Notes: a model not told the origin generated them from the sequence alone. A DNA stretch of 11,772 nt from an uncultured Anaerolineales bacterium (GCA_937928015.1 CALFXA010000235.1:1-11772), one strand, 5' to 3'; shown: positions 1 to 5,935, counted from the first letter of the stretch. A program made the numbers and translations.

Positions 1-805
1 TGCCTACATTCTGGCCGACGGTCGTTCCGTCGCCTGCGAAGACATAGATTGTATCGTTAGCGGCTGAGGCGGTCTGCGCCTCGACCAGGGTATCGAACGG
101 ATCGGTCGAGCGGCCCTGTCCGCCTGCGATGGCATCGTTTTTAACATACCAAATGCGCTGGGTGTTTACGTTGATCGTGACGGTGGCTGTGTCGCTCAAA
201 CCACCGGAATCGGTCAGGGTGTAGGTGAATGTATCTGTGCCGGTAAAGCCTGGATTAGGAAGGTAGCTGAAAGTCCCGCTGACGCTGTCGAACACACTCA
301 GGGTTCCGTTGGCTGGGTTGGTATGAGCGGTGATGCTGAAGGTTCCAGCGTCTCCCAGAAACTCCACGTCATTGGAAAATAAATTGCTGGCGATGTGGAC
401 GGCTGGGGCACTGCCTGCCGCGACGCCGACTTCCAGCAAGGTATTTCCGATGGTGTCGTAGCTGTCGTTGATGGCCAACGGCGAGACGTTGACCGAACCA
501 GCCACCAGGGTGGTGTTGGCGTCGATGATGTCATTGAAAGTGACGCCGGTGGCGTCCGTTCCCGTATTGGGGATCGAGACCGTGTACTCGATGACCTCGC
601 CGGGATCGGCCTTCCCATCCCCGTCGCCGCCGATGAATGCGTCGGTCATAGTCGCGACGATGGTCGGAGCGGCCCGTACGATGCCGTAGGTGCCGAATGC
701 GGCTACCGCCGCAACAAGGAACATGACCGATCCCCGCATGATGCGCGACCAAATTCGGGTGAGCGGTCCGCGCCGAGTCTGTCCTGAGCGTTTTATCGTA
801 GCCAT
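1..805 (-). CDS. Secreted adhesin-like repeat protein, N-terminal 268 residues (runs off left edge)
   Basis: The reading frame is open from the ATG at 805 to the window edge, so this is the N-terminus of a larger protein. AAAGGAG sits just upstream of the start. Residues 1-46 form a long basic N-region followed by a hydrophobic stretch (about 26-41) and an ARA-type end near A45/A46, so Sec export is expected. Residues 50-110 look like a DUF11/conserved-repeat domain with a Ca-binding-like GDGDGKADPGE (60-70) and the phrase EYTVSIPNTG. Residues 112-213 resemble a cadherin-like/Ig-like tandem module (GTFSYLPNPGFTGTDTFTYT). From about 218 (IWYVKND, STDPFDTL, DTIYVFAGDGTT) it resembles the start of a right-handed beta-helix region. 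Family knowledge points to a cell-surface or secreted fibrous protein. It lies downstream of the collar genes but beyond a terminator-like hairpin, so it probably has its own promoter. Its full length and C-terminal anchor cannot be seen. Confidence 0.85.
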   Translation of the reverse strand, partial: MATIKRSGQTRRGPLTRIWSRIMRGSVMFLVAAVAAFGTYGIVRAAPTIVATMTDAFIGGDGDGKADPGEVIEYTVSIPNTGTDATGVTFNDIIDANTTLVAGSVNVSPLAINDSYDTIGNTLLEVGVAAGSAPAVHIASNLFSNDVEFLGDAGTFSITAHTNPANGTLSVFDSVSGTFSYLPNPGFTGTDTFTYTLTDSGGLSDTATVTINVNTQRIWYVKNDAIAGGQGRSTDPFDTLVEAQTASAANDTIYVFAGDGTTVGQNVG

Positions 806-912
806 GGATACTCCTTTATGTGAATGCAGATGGCCGTCAATAATAATGATTTCGTTGGTACTTTATTTCCTGCCCTGAAGAGGCGGGCACGTTCATTCAC
901 TTCCTGGGAAAA

Positions 913-947
913 CCATACAGCATGCCAAGGGGCAGCATGCTGTATGG
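913..947 (-). terminator. Terminator of the collar-gene operon
   Basis: CCATACAGCATGC (913-925) and its exact reverse complement (935-947) form a 13-bp stem with a 9-nt loop. On the minus strand the stem is followed by TTTT. It lies 16 bases beyond the stop of the last collar gene and separates that operon from the adhesin gene starting at 805. Confidence 0.75.
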
Positions 948-962
948 CTGTTCGAGCGCGGA

Positions 963-1481
963 TCAGGTGCGCGGGGGGTAGACCCCTTGCAGCGCAATGC
1001 AGAAATTGAGGGTCAGATAGGGCTGCATGTTGTTGTGCGGTTGGTCGCCGCCTGCCGGTGCCAGGGCATTGCCAGATAACTGGACCAGGTTGTTGGGAAC
1101 GCCATACAGGTTTCCGCCAACGGACCTGGCCAACGCCTCATTGGTGGGGATGCGGTCCTCACCAGGGTCGGCGGCATCTGTACTCCAGGCGTGGCTATGG
1201 TTGGGGATTTCCGACTCAAGCAGGCTGACCGTTTCCGAGCCGCCGGTCTCGCCGAGATCGTGCAGCGAAAGCCCGGGACCCTGTCCCGGGTGCATGGGCG
1301 CATTGCCCTGCATGTTGGGAAGTGCAAAGTTCGACTTTCCATCGCCGCCATAGGTGGTGCCGAGGAGCGAGAAAAGCGCCGTGTTCTGCGAAAGCGGCAG
1401 GATCTGCCCGTCGCAAAACGCCCAGCCTTTGGGGGCAAAGTTGAAAGGGAAGATGCGGATTTCGGCCACAAATGGATCCAT
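963..1481 (-). CDS. Phage-tail-collar domain protein A (MdpB-like), 172 aa
   Basis: This is a Collar-domain (phage tail fibre type) protein of the microcystin-dependent-protein group. The hallmark N-terminal half reads EIRIFPFNFAPKGWAFCDGQ, LSQNTALFSLLGTTYGGDG and FALPNMQG. A GETGGSETVSL segment, an IPNHSH motif and the closing QPYLTLNFCIALQGVYP follow. Length fits the family (160-190 aa). It is the last of three tandem paralogues. It is preceded by CAAGGAGAAAATC before the ATG and begins 42 nt after the middle paralogue. It differs from its siblings in having NMQGNAPMHPG where they have DLRGR.P.HMG, and a longer glycine/proline-rich insert before GETGG. There is no signal peptide. The family is thought to assemble as trimers by analogy with tail fibres; the cellular role is not established. 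Confidence 0.9.
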   Translation of the reverse strand: MDPFVAEIRIFPFNFAPKGWAFCDGQILPLSQNTALFSLLGTTYGGDGKSNFALPNMQGNAPMHPGQGPGLSLHDLGETGGSETVSLLESEIPNHSHAWSTDAADPGEDRIPTNEALARSVGGNLYGVPNNLVQLSGNALAPAGGDQPHNNMQPYLTLNFCIALQGVYPPRT

Positions 1482-1523
1482 GATTTTCTCCTTGAATTCT
1501 TTCGTGTTTACATTACGCTAATG

Positions 1524-2027
1524 CTACGTGGGCGAAGGGAAGATCCCGAACAGCGAAATGATAAAGTCCACGCACAGGTAGGGTTGGAAGTTCGAGTGGG
1601 GCTGGCTGCCTCCAACCGATGAAACCGCCTGTGCAGCGAGGGGAACATTCGGCGGGATGGCAATATAGGGAGTGGCCGTGGCCGTGGCCGCAAGCACATT
1701 TCCGCCCGGGTTGACGGTATTGCCCTGATCCAGGGAGGCCAGCATGGGATGAGAATGGGCGGGGATCTGGTTCACTGTGAGCGTAACAGTTTCCACGCCG
1801 CCCGTCTCAGCCAGGGTGAACCCGTTTCCCATGTGGATCGGCAGCCGTCCGCGCAGGTCGGGCAGGGCGAAGGTGGATTGTCCGTCTCCGCCATAAGTGG
1901 TGCCGATCAAATTGAAGAGGGTCTCGTATTCAGAGATGGGCAGGAGTTGCCCCTCGCAGAACATCCAGCCAGCGGGCGCGAAATTACCCGCGAACATTCG
2001 AATCTCACCGACATAAGGTTGTGCCAT
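1524..2027 (-). CDS. Phage-tail-collar domain protein B (MdpB-like), 167 aa
   Basis: This is the middle paralogue of the triplet, with EIRMFAGNFAPAGWMFCEGQ, LFNLIGTTYGGDG, FALPDLRGRLPIHMG, ETGGVETVTL, IPAHSH and a C-terminal QPYLCVDFIISLFGIFPSPT. It is the most divergent copy at the C-terminus (VDFIISLFGIF against LNFxIALQGxx in the others). Its middle region (about 95-140) is an Ala/Thr/Pro-rich stretch with no visible similarity to the siblings. AAAGGAG precedes the ATG, and only 12 nt separate it from the upstream collar gene, so the two are co-transcribed. Like the others it has no export signal and no phage structural genes nearby. Confidence 0.9.
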   Translation of the reverse strand: MAQPYVGEIRMFAGNFAPAGWMFCEGQLLPISEYETLFNLIGTTYGGDGQSTFALPDLRGRLPIHMGNGFTLAETGGVETVTLTVNQIPAHSHPMLASLDQGNTVNPGGNVLAATATATPYIAIPPNVPLAAQAVSSVGGSQPHSNFQPYLCVDFIISLFGIFPSPT

Positions 2028-2039
2028 GTTGGGTCTCCT

Positions 2040-2540
2040 TTAGGTTTGGCTGGGGAAGATGCCCTGCAGGGCAATGGAGAAGTTCAATGTGAGGAAGGGC
2101 TGCATGTTGAGATGCGCCTGGCTTCCGCCAATATTACCAATGTTGCCGGCGATCATGCTGGTCAGGTTTGTGGCGCTGTGATAGGCATCGAAGCCCGACT
2201 GTGCCACTACCAGACTGTTGGAGGGGACGATGGCGCTGGCTCCTGCAGACGAGGCCTGGGCGGTGTGCATGTGCGTTGGAAGCTCGGGGATTGAAATCGT
2301 ATGTGCCTGTTCGCCGCCGCGTTCACCGAGAGTGTGACTCCCCATGTGAATCGGAGTGCGGCCCCGCAAGTCGGGCAGGGCGAAGTTCACCCGCCCGTCT
2401 CCGCCATAGGTCGTCCCCAGCAGGGAAAAGAGTCCCTGGTTCTGATTGATGGGCAATAATTGCCCGTCGCACAGTGCCCAGCCCTTGGGCGGAAAGCTAA
2501 AGGACATGATGCGAATCTCACTCAAGAACGGTTCTGCCAT
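2040..2540 (-). CDS. Phage-tail-collar domain protein C (MdpB-like), 166 aa
   Basis: This is the first transcribed collar paralogue: EIRIMSFSFPPKGWALCDGQ, LFSLLGTTYGGDG, FALPDLRGRTPIHMG, LGERGGEQAHTI, LPTHMH and C-terminal QPFLTLNFSIALQGIFPSQT. The start is set by CAAGGAGAAAAAC directly upstream, nearly the same ribosome-binding leader as collar A. The third histidine-motif residue differs (HMH for HSH). The central region (about 95-140) is Ser/Ala/Asn-rich and unlike the siblings. It lies 70 nt after the DUF6916-like gene. Family membership is clear; function in the cell is not known. Confidence 0.9.
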   Translation of the reverse strand: MAEPFLSEIRIMSFSFPPKGWALCDGQLLPINQNQGLFSLLGTTYGGDGRVNFALPDLRGRTPIHMGSHTLGERGGEQAHTISIPELPTHMHTAQASSAGASAIVPSNSLVVAQSGFDAYHSATNLTSMIAGNIGNIGGSQAHLNMQPFLTLNFSIALQGIFPSQT

Positions 2541-2610
2541 GTTTTTCTCCTTGATAAAATGGACCCTGCGCGGGCCTATCCCGAGCGGGGGGATGACCAG
2601 GGTGGAACGT

Positions 2611-2907
2611 TTAATGCATCAGGTTGAAAACAGCTTCGTACTGAAACCCATCCTTATCCTGTGCAATAGGGACAAGGAAAAGCTCAAATTCCCCCAGGGT
2701 GGGATGTTTCATCGTGCGGGTTCTCTGGGGAAGAAATGTGTCTGACGGACCGTGGAAGAACAGGGAGAATGCCTCACTGCGCTCGGTCTTGACGCTTTCC
2801 ACGACAGCGGTCAGGGTCAAGCGGATTGTTCGGGCGGAGTCGACTGAAACGTCGAACTCGGACCCGATGTGTTCGGTCATGTGCTGCGGTCTGATTTGTT
2901 CGAGCAT
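2611..2907 (-). CDS. DUF6916-like small protein, 98 aa
   Basis: This is a short soluble protein with no signal peptide or membrane segment. It contains alternating beta-type segments (FDVSVDSARTIRLTLTAVVESV), then AFSLFFHGPSDTFLPQRTRTMKHPTLGEFELFLVPI in two adjacent stretches, ending QYEAVFNLM. The pattern FSLxFxGP, LPQxTxxxxHPxLGxFxLFLVP and YEAVFN matches my memory of the DUF6916 family, which is found beside collar-domain genes in unrelated bacteria. The family name is recalled, not searched. AAAGGACAAGG precedes the ATG. It sits between the GNAT gene (41 nt upstream) and the collar triplet (70 nt downstream) on one apparent transcript, so it probably acts with the collar proteins, perhaps in assembly. 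Confidence 0.7.
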   Translation of the reverse strand: MLEQIRPQHMTEHIGSEFDVSVDSARTIRLTLTAVVESVKTERSEAFSLFFHGPSDTFLPQRTRTMKHPTLGEFELFLVPIAQDKDGFQYEAVFNLMH

Positions 2908-2948
2908 CCTTGTCCTTTCTCTATACTAGTGGGAAGTGACGATTTCTA

Positions 2949-3446
2949 TTAAGAAATGTCGCGCGGCGTCCAGACCATTTCATGGTAGACGCTGTTGACC
3001 TCTCGCGTCTTGACAAACCCCAGTCGTGTGTACAGGCGGATGACGGGATTAAAAAACTCGACCCGCAAGACAAGCGGGAGGTTGTCCTTACGGGCCAGTT
3101 CCATCAAATCCTTGATGATGGCAGTTCCAATGCCTAGCTTCCGATACTCTGGCAGGATGGCGATATCCATGATCAGGTGCTGTTTGTCGGTATGCTCCAG
3201 AATCAAACGACCAGCCGCTGCGCCGTCCTGTTCGATGATCATGTACTCGGCGGTTGGATAGTGCCTTTTGTAGTGGGCGGTCTGGGCGTCGAATTGCATG
3301 CGCAGGAAATCTGCCTTTTGCTGTTCGGTCCAATCGACCAGGGCCATCTCCTCGGTGCGGGTGCTGGCATATACGCGGAGCAAGAAATCTTCATCCTGTG
3401 CGACGACAGGGCGGAGGGTGTACGTGGCTTCTGCTTCGTGAGTCAT
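2949..3446 (-). CDS. GNAT-family N-acetyltransferase of the collar cassette, 165 aa
   Basis: The fold signature is clear: motif A DIAILPEYRKLGIGTAII (94-111) with the acetyl-CoA-binding R-x-x-G-x-G-type loop, and motif B FFNPVIRLYTRLGF (131-144). The N-terminal half (LRPVVAQDEDFLLRVYAST, DWTEQQKADFLRMQFDAQ, HYKRHYPTAEYMII) belongs to a GNAT subgroup that I associate with collar-protein clusters. The substrate is unknown; a collar or adhesin N-terminus or lysine is a guess from context. I chose the ATG at 3446 because AAAGGTG precedes it. Extending upstream to 3512 needs a non-ATG start and would translate through a terminator-like hairpin. It is the first gene of the predicted operon GNAT, DUF6916-like, collar C, B, A. 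Confidence 0.88.
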   Translation of the reverse strand: MTHEAEATYTLRPVVAQDEDFLLRVYASTRTEEMALVDWTEQQKADFLRMQFDAQTAHYKRHYPTAEYMIIEQDGAAAGRLILEHTDKQHLIMDIAILPEYRKLGIGTAIIKDLMELARKDNLPLVLRVEFFNPVIRLYTRLGFVKTREVNSVYHEMVWTPRDIS

Positions 3447-3451
3447 TGTGT

Positions 3452-3538
3452 TCACACCTTTACCGGGGAAACGAAAAAACCCCTTGACATGGCAAGGGTA
3501 CGAATTGTGCAATGAGTCCGAACGCCTAAGATATTCAT
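3452..3538 (-). CDS. Possible 28-codon leader ORF upstream of the GNAT gene
   Basis: On the minus strand an ATG at 3538, preceded by AGGA with a 5-nt gap, opens 28 codons (MNILGVRTHCTIRTLAM, then SRGFFVSPVKV). It stops with TGA five bases before the GNAT ATG. The terminator-like hairpin at 3474-3498 lies inside it, so a translating ribosome would affect hairpin formation. There is no run of a single regulatory amino acid and no recognised homologue. A chance ORF is a real alternative. Confidence 0.25.
   Translation of the reverse strand: MNILGVRTHCTIRTLAMSRGFFVSPVKV
3474..3498 (-). terminator. Terminator-like hairpin in the 5' leader of the collar operon (attenuator candidate)
   Basis: On the minus strand CCCTTG pairs with CAAGGG across a 6-nt loop, followed by G and six T residues. 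No minus-strand gene lies upstream of it before the plus-strand gene at 3830. It is therefore either an attenuator in the leader of the GNAT/collar transcript or the end of an unseen short RNA. The distance from its T-run to the GNAT ATG is 27 nt. Confidence 0.55.
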
Positions 3539-3608
3539 CTGTATCCTGAGTAAGTTGTAACGGCTGTCTCGATAAAATAGGATAAAGAATGTCCCATTTG
3601 ATGGGTAC

Positions 3609-3636
3609 ATTATACTTTCTTTGCTCGAATATACAA
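3609..3636 (-). promoter_or_regulatory. Predicted promoter of the GNAT/collar operon
   Basis: Read on the minus strand, TTGTAT (3631-3636) and a perfect TATAAT (3609-3614) are 16 bp apart. Transcription would start near 3602, giving a leader of about 155 nt before the GNAT ATG. A run of seven G (minus strand, 3637-3643) directly abuts the -35 box. A small palindrome CCCAT-TTG-ATGGG (3593-3605) overlaps the predicted start and could be an operator. The -35 box is weak (3 of 6). Confidence 0.5.
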
Positions 3637-3731
3637 CCCCCCCAGATGGGTTAATAAGTATATCTTTGATTATATTTCATTTTTCAATATATAGCAGAAT
3701 AAAAAATCCTATTAATATTGTAATTAATATC

Positions 3732-3760
3732 TGGACATTTAAATGAGATTAGACTAAGAT
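3732..3760 (+). promoter_or_regulatory. Predicted promoter of the Tat-exported Asp-box protein gene
   Basis: TGGACA (3732-3737) and TAAGAT (3755-3760) are separated by exactly 17 bp, five and four matches to the sigma-70-type consensus. The predicted start falls near 3767, the first base of a 9-bp inverted repeat. The surrounding stretch 3650-3765 is much more AT-rich than the rest of the window and holds no other feature that I can identify. Confidence 0.5.
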
Positions 3761-3766
3761 AGCCTG

Positions 3767-3799
3767 GAACGCAGGAGAATTAATAACCGACCTGCGTTC
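3767..3799 (+). promoter_or_regulatory. 5'-terminal hairpin of the predicted 3830 transcript
   Basis: GAACGCAGG (3767-3775) and CCTGCGTTC (3791-3799) are perfect 9-bp complements around a 15-nt AT-rich loop. The left arm begins about 7 nt after the predicted -10 box, so the mRNA would open with this stem. There is no T-run, so it is not a terminator. It could stabilise the 5' end, or as DNA serve as an operator. The ribosome-binding site at 3821 is outside it. Confidence 0.4.
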
Positions 3800-3829
3800 T
3801 GATTCCGCCACCCTTCCTTTGGAGGTTCT

Positions 3830-4150
3830 ATGTATCGTCGTGACTTTCTCAAGATTGCAGCCGTTTCGTCCCTGGCTTTGGCATTCCCTGTTTGGAAATT
3901 GGCGGAGCTGGCTCTGGCTCCCGTGGAAGTCGAATATAACGGGCGGATTTATCGCGGGTTGCGAGATGGCGACATCCACATCTCAGAGGATCAAGGGCAA
4001 TCCTGGCGGAAGCAGACGGGCTTCGGGGGGGAGTGTCCCATAGCGAAGTTGTTTTCATCGGATGGACGTTTGTATGCGCAATTGAAATATCAAGGGCATT
4101 CATTTGATCTGGTTCTGTCGGGGGACGGGAGCAGGTGGATGGTCGGATAG
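3830..4150 (+). CDS. Small Tat-exported protein with one Asp-box (BNR-like) motif, 106 aa
   Basis: This is the only plus-strand gene. Residues 1-20 read MYRRDFLKIAAVSSLALAFP, a twin-arginine (Tat) signal with RRDFLK followed by a hydrophobic core. The mature part contains EYNGRIYRGLRDGDIHI and SEDQGQSWRK. The latter fits the Asp-box pattern S-x-D-x-G-x-x-W of sialidase/BNR beta-propellers, but only one repeat is present, so it is not a complete propeller. It ends LVLSGDGSRWMVG, a second partial match (SGDGSRW). GGAGG (3821-3825) is 4 nt from the ATG. A run of seven G (4025-4031) lies inside the gene at GFGGE. I do not recognise the family. It may bind a periplasmic or surface ligand, or be the remnant of a longer propeller protein. 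It is divergent from the collar operon and convergent with the lipid operon. Confidence 0.72.
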   Translation: MYRRDFLKIAAVSSLALAFPVWKLAELALAPVEVEYNGRIYRGLRDGDIHISEDQGQSWRKQTGFGGECPIAKLFSSDGRLYAQLKYQGHSFDLVLSGDGSRWMVG

Positions 4151-4169
4151 GATCGTTATACTGTAGAGG

Positions 4170-4202
4170 AAAATCCGCCCGCTGTTACAGCGGGCGGATT
4201 TT
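4170..4202. terminator. Bidirectional terminator between convergent genes
   Basis: AAAATCCGCCCGCTG (4170-4184) and its exact complement (4188-4202) form a 15-bp stem with a 3-nt loop, T-rich on leaving in both directions. It sits 20 nt after the plus-strand Asp-box gene and 2 nt beyond the stop of the minus-strand acyltransferase, so it can end both transcripts. Confidence 0.9.
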
Positions 4203-4204
4203 GT

Positions 4205-4885
4205 TTATAGTTTTTCCAGGTAGTTCGCAGTGGCATTTTCCAGGTCCCCATAGACACCGCGATATCTTTCGGGCAGCAACTCGGCCACCTTGTACATCAT
4301 CTCGTCGGCGATGCGCTGACGGAGTTCGCCCGTCACACGTTCGCCGTGAGTGTCGAGTTTGAATGGCTCGCCCACGCGGATGTTGAAATCGGTGCGCTTG
4401 AGGTGTTTGAGATTCTTGAGGAAATTCTCACCGCCCCAGTTGCTGAGCGGGATCAACGTTGCGCCACTGCGTTGGGCCAGGGTGACGATGCCAGGCTGGG
4501 CCTTGATCATCGCGCCTGTCTTGTTGCGCGTACCCTCGGGGGCGATGCCGAGGATGTAGCCCTTCTCCAATGCCTCCAGTGACTTGCGCATGGCGGCCAT
4601 GTCCGCTTCGCCGCGGTGGATAGGGATGATCTCCCATTGGTTGAAGATGAAGTTCAGGAACCAGCCGTCCCAGGTCTCGACCTTGGCGATGCCCGTCACG
4701 GGGCGCGGCAGCAACTCGGTGAAGATGATCGGCACCTCGATGGAGCCTGTATGATTTGAGTAGGCGATGACGGGACCCTTTTGCGGAATCTTGTGCAGGT
4801 CCGATTTGTCGACGTGGCACATCGCCTCCAGCCCGAGGCGGCAGGCGTAGCCGAGGAACAATCCCAGCGGACCCATTTCAGACAT
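4205..4885 (-). CDS. plsC: PlsC-type 1-acyl-sn-glycerol-3-phosphate acyltransferase, 226 aa
   Basis: The expected reaction is acylation of lysophosphatidic acid to phosphatidic acid at the membrane. Motifs of the family appear in order: SNHTGSIE (43-50) as motif I, IPIHRGEAD (87-95) as motif II, APEGTRNKTG (115-124) as motif III with the EGTR core, and LIPLSNWGG as motif IV. Motif I normally reads H-x4-D; here position +5 from H45 is E50, a conservative but unusual change. The N-terminus (GPLGLFLGYACRLGLEAM) could be a short membrane-anchoring helix. The ATG lies inside the 3' end of the lipid kinase gene (8-nt overlap), which suggests translational coupling. The substrate could be another lysolipid, so the gene symbol is by family, not proven. 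Confidence 0.88.
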   Translation of the reverse strand: MSEMGPLGLFLGYACRLGLEAMCHVDKSDLHKIPQKGPVIAYSNHTGSIEVPIIFTELLPRPVTGIAKVETWDGWFLNFIFNQWEIIPIHRGEADMAAMRKSLEALEKGYILGIAPEGTRNKTGAMIKAQPGIVTLAQRSGATLIPLSNWGGENFLKNLKHLKRTDFNIRVGEPFKLDTHGERVTGELRQRIADEMMYKVAELLPERYRGVYGDLENATANYLEKL

Positions 4886-5804
4886 TCTCCGCGGTGATGA
4901 AATCCAGCGCGGCGGGGATCAATTCCACGGCAAGTTCCTGCCCTTCGCGGCAGAGCGTCTCGCCGTCACAATGGGCAGGCAGACTGCCCTTGATTGCCTT
5001 GACGGCGATGCGGTCGGTGCGCTCCATGCGGATCTCGGGCTGGCCTTCTTGCGTGCCCTTGATGAAATACGGAACCAGCCCGAAGATGCGTAGCCGCCCC
5101 GCTTCGGAGGCGATGCACAGGTCCAGTTTGCCGTCGGAGGGATCCCCTTTGGGGGCCATGTGGAAGCCGCCGCCCATGCGTTTCCCGTTCATGATCGAGA
5201 TCATCAGCGAGGGTTGGACAATGGTCTGGCCGTTATAGGTCATCTCCACGGTGGGAGCCTTGTAATAAAGGAAGACGGTCTGCAGCACGGCGATGAGATA
5301 GGCCAGCAGGCCGCGCGCCCAGCGGACCTCGATGGCGACGAAGCCGACCGCCGCGTCGAAGCCGATGCCCACGCCGTTGACGAAGTAACGTCCCTCGGGA
5401 TATTCGCCGCCGCGCACGATACCCACATCCAACCTGCGACGGCCGCCCGTTGCCAGCGTCTGGATGGCCTGCTCAAGGTCCATGGAGACGCCCAGGCTGT
5501 AGGCGGCATCGTTGCCCGTGCCGACGGGCAGGATGTACATGGCCGTGTGATTGAAGCCTGCCGCGCGGGCGCGCATCAGACCGTTGAGGGCCTCGTTGGC
5601 GGTGCCGTCGCCGCTGGCGGTGACGACCACGTCGAACTTCTCGCGCGCGGCGCGCTCGGCCAGGTCGGCGGCATGCCAGGGCCGTTCGGTGCGGACCAAC
5701 TCGAAGTCCAGGTGGTGGCGGTGCATGAGTTCCTCGATCTGTGGGACCATCTTTTCGGCATGGCCGCGTCCCGAGGTGGGGTTGACAATGATAAGATACT
5801 TCAC
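4878..5804 (-). CDS. Diacylglycerol kinase / YegS-type lipid kinase, 308 aa
   Basis: This is an ATP-dependent lipid kinase of the DAGK-catalytic/YegS family, cytoplasmic and peripheral to the membrane. Motifs: VNPTSGRG (7-14) near the N-terminus; SGDGTANE (64-71), the nucleotide-binding GGDGT loop with its first Gly replaced by Ser; LPVGTGND (92-99); FVNGVGIGFDAAV (141-153); and a C-terminal beta-domain ending IPAALDFITAENV. Length is typical (about 300). The start is GTG at 5804, with GGGAG about 9 nt upstream. It overlaps plsC by 8 nt, and both products would supply phosphatidic acid, from diacylglycerol and from lysophosphatidic acid respectively. Which lipid it uses (diacylglycerol, undecaprenol or another) cannot be told from sequence alone. 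Confidence 0.9.
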   Translation of the reverse strand: MKYLIIVNPTSGRGHAEKMVPQIEELMHRHHLDFELVRTERPWHAADLAERAAREKFDVVVTASGDGTANEALNGLMRARAAGFNHTAMYILPVGTGNDAAYSLGVSMDLEQAIQTLATGGRRRLDVGIVRGGEYPEGRYFVNGVGIGFDAAVGFVAIEVRWARGLLAYLIAVLQTVFLYYKAPTVEMTYNGQTIVQPSLMISIMNGKRMGGGFHMAPKGDPSDGKLDLCIASEAGRLRIFGLVPYFIKGTQEGQPEIRMERTDRIAVKAIKGSLPAHCDGETLCREGQELAVELIPAALDFITAENV

Positions 5805-5839
5805 GAAGAGGACTCCCGAAAATGGAATGGGGCGAGTTT

Positions 5840-5845
5840 ATCATA
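5840..5845 (-). promoter_or_regulatory. Possible -10 box for the lipid kinase / plsC operon
   Basis: On the minus strand TATGAT (5 of 6 to consensus) lies 35 nt before the GTG start, in the 65-nt gap after the upstream terminator. No good -35 hexamer is visible at the expected distance. The preceding terminator makes a local promoter necessary unless there is read-through. Confidence 0.3.
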
Positions 5846-5869
5846 CTTGTTCCCATTCCTGAGTAGATG

Positions 5870-5901
5870 AAAAGACAGCCACTTTTTAGCGGCTGTCTTT
5901 T
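5870..5901 (-). terminator. Terminator of the YqeC/MocA operon
   Basis: AAAAGACAGCC (5870-5880) and GGCTGTCTTTT (5891-5901) are exact complements with a 10-nt loop. On the minus strand the stem ends in TTTT. It lies 35 nt after the stop at 5936, between this operon and the lipid kinase gene. Confidence 0.8.
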
Positions 5902-5935
5902 CGGAAAATTCTCTTGTTGGCAGTGTTTGCAAGAG

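Noticed and set aside
871..889. TGCCC/GGGCA stem before the adhesin gene as a riboswitch
   Set aside because: The stem is only 5 bp and I see no conserved riboswitch core around it.
963..2907. Prophage or tailocin region because of three tail-collar proteins
   Set aside because: No other phage structural, lysis or integration gene is present in the window, and the neighbours (GNAT, DUF6916-like, adhesin-like protein) fit a chromosomal collar cassette better.
3447..3512. 22-residue N-terminal extension of the GNAT protein
   Set aside because: It would need a TTG start and translation through the terminator-like hairpin. The ATG at 3446 has AAAGGTG in front of it and gives a normal-length protein.
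4878..5804. Lipid kinase judged inactive because GGDGT reads SGDGT
   Set aside because: The substituted residue is the first, tolerant glycine; the DGT core and other motifs are intact.
5160..5870. 236-codon plus-strand open frame over the lipid kinase
   Set aside because: It is antisense to a kinase with all family motifs intact; its His/Ala/Gly/Asp-rich composition is typical of a shadow frame.
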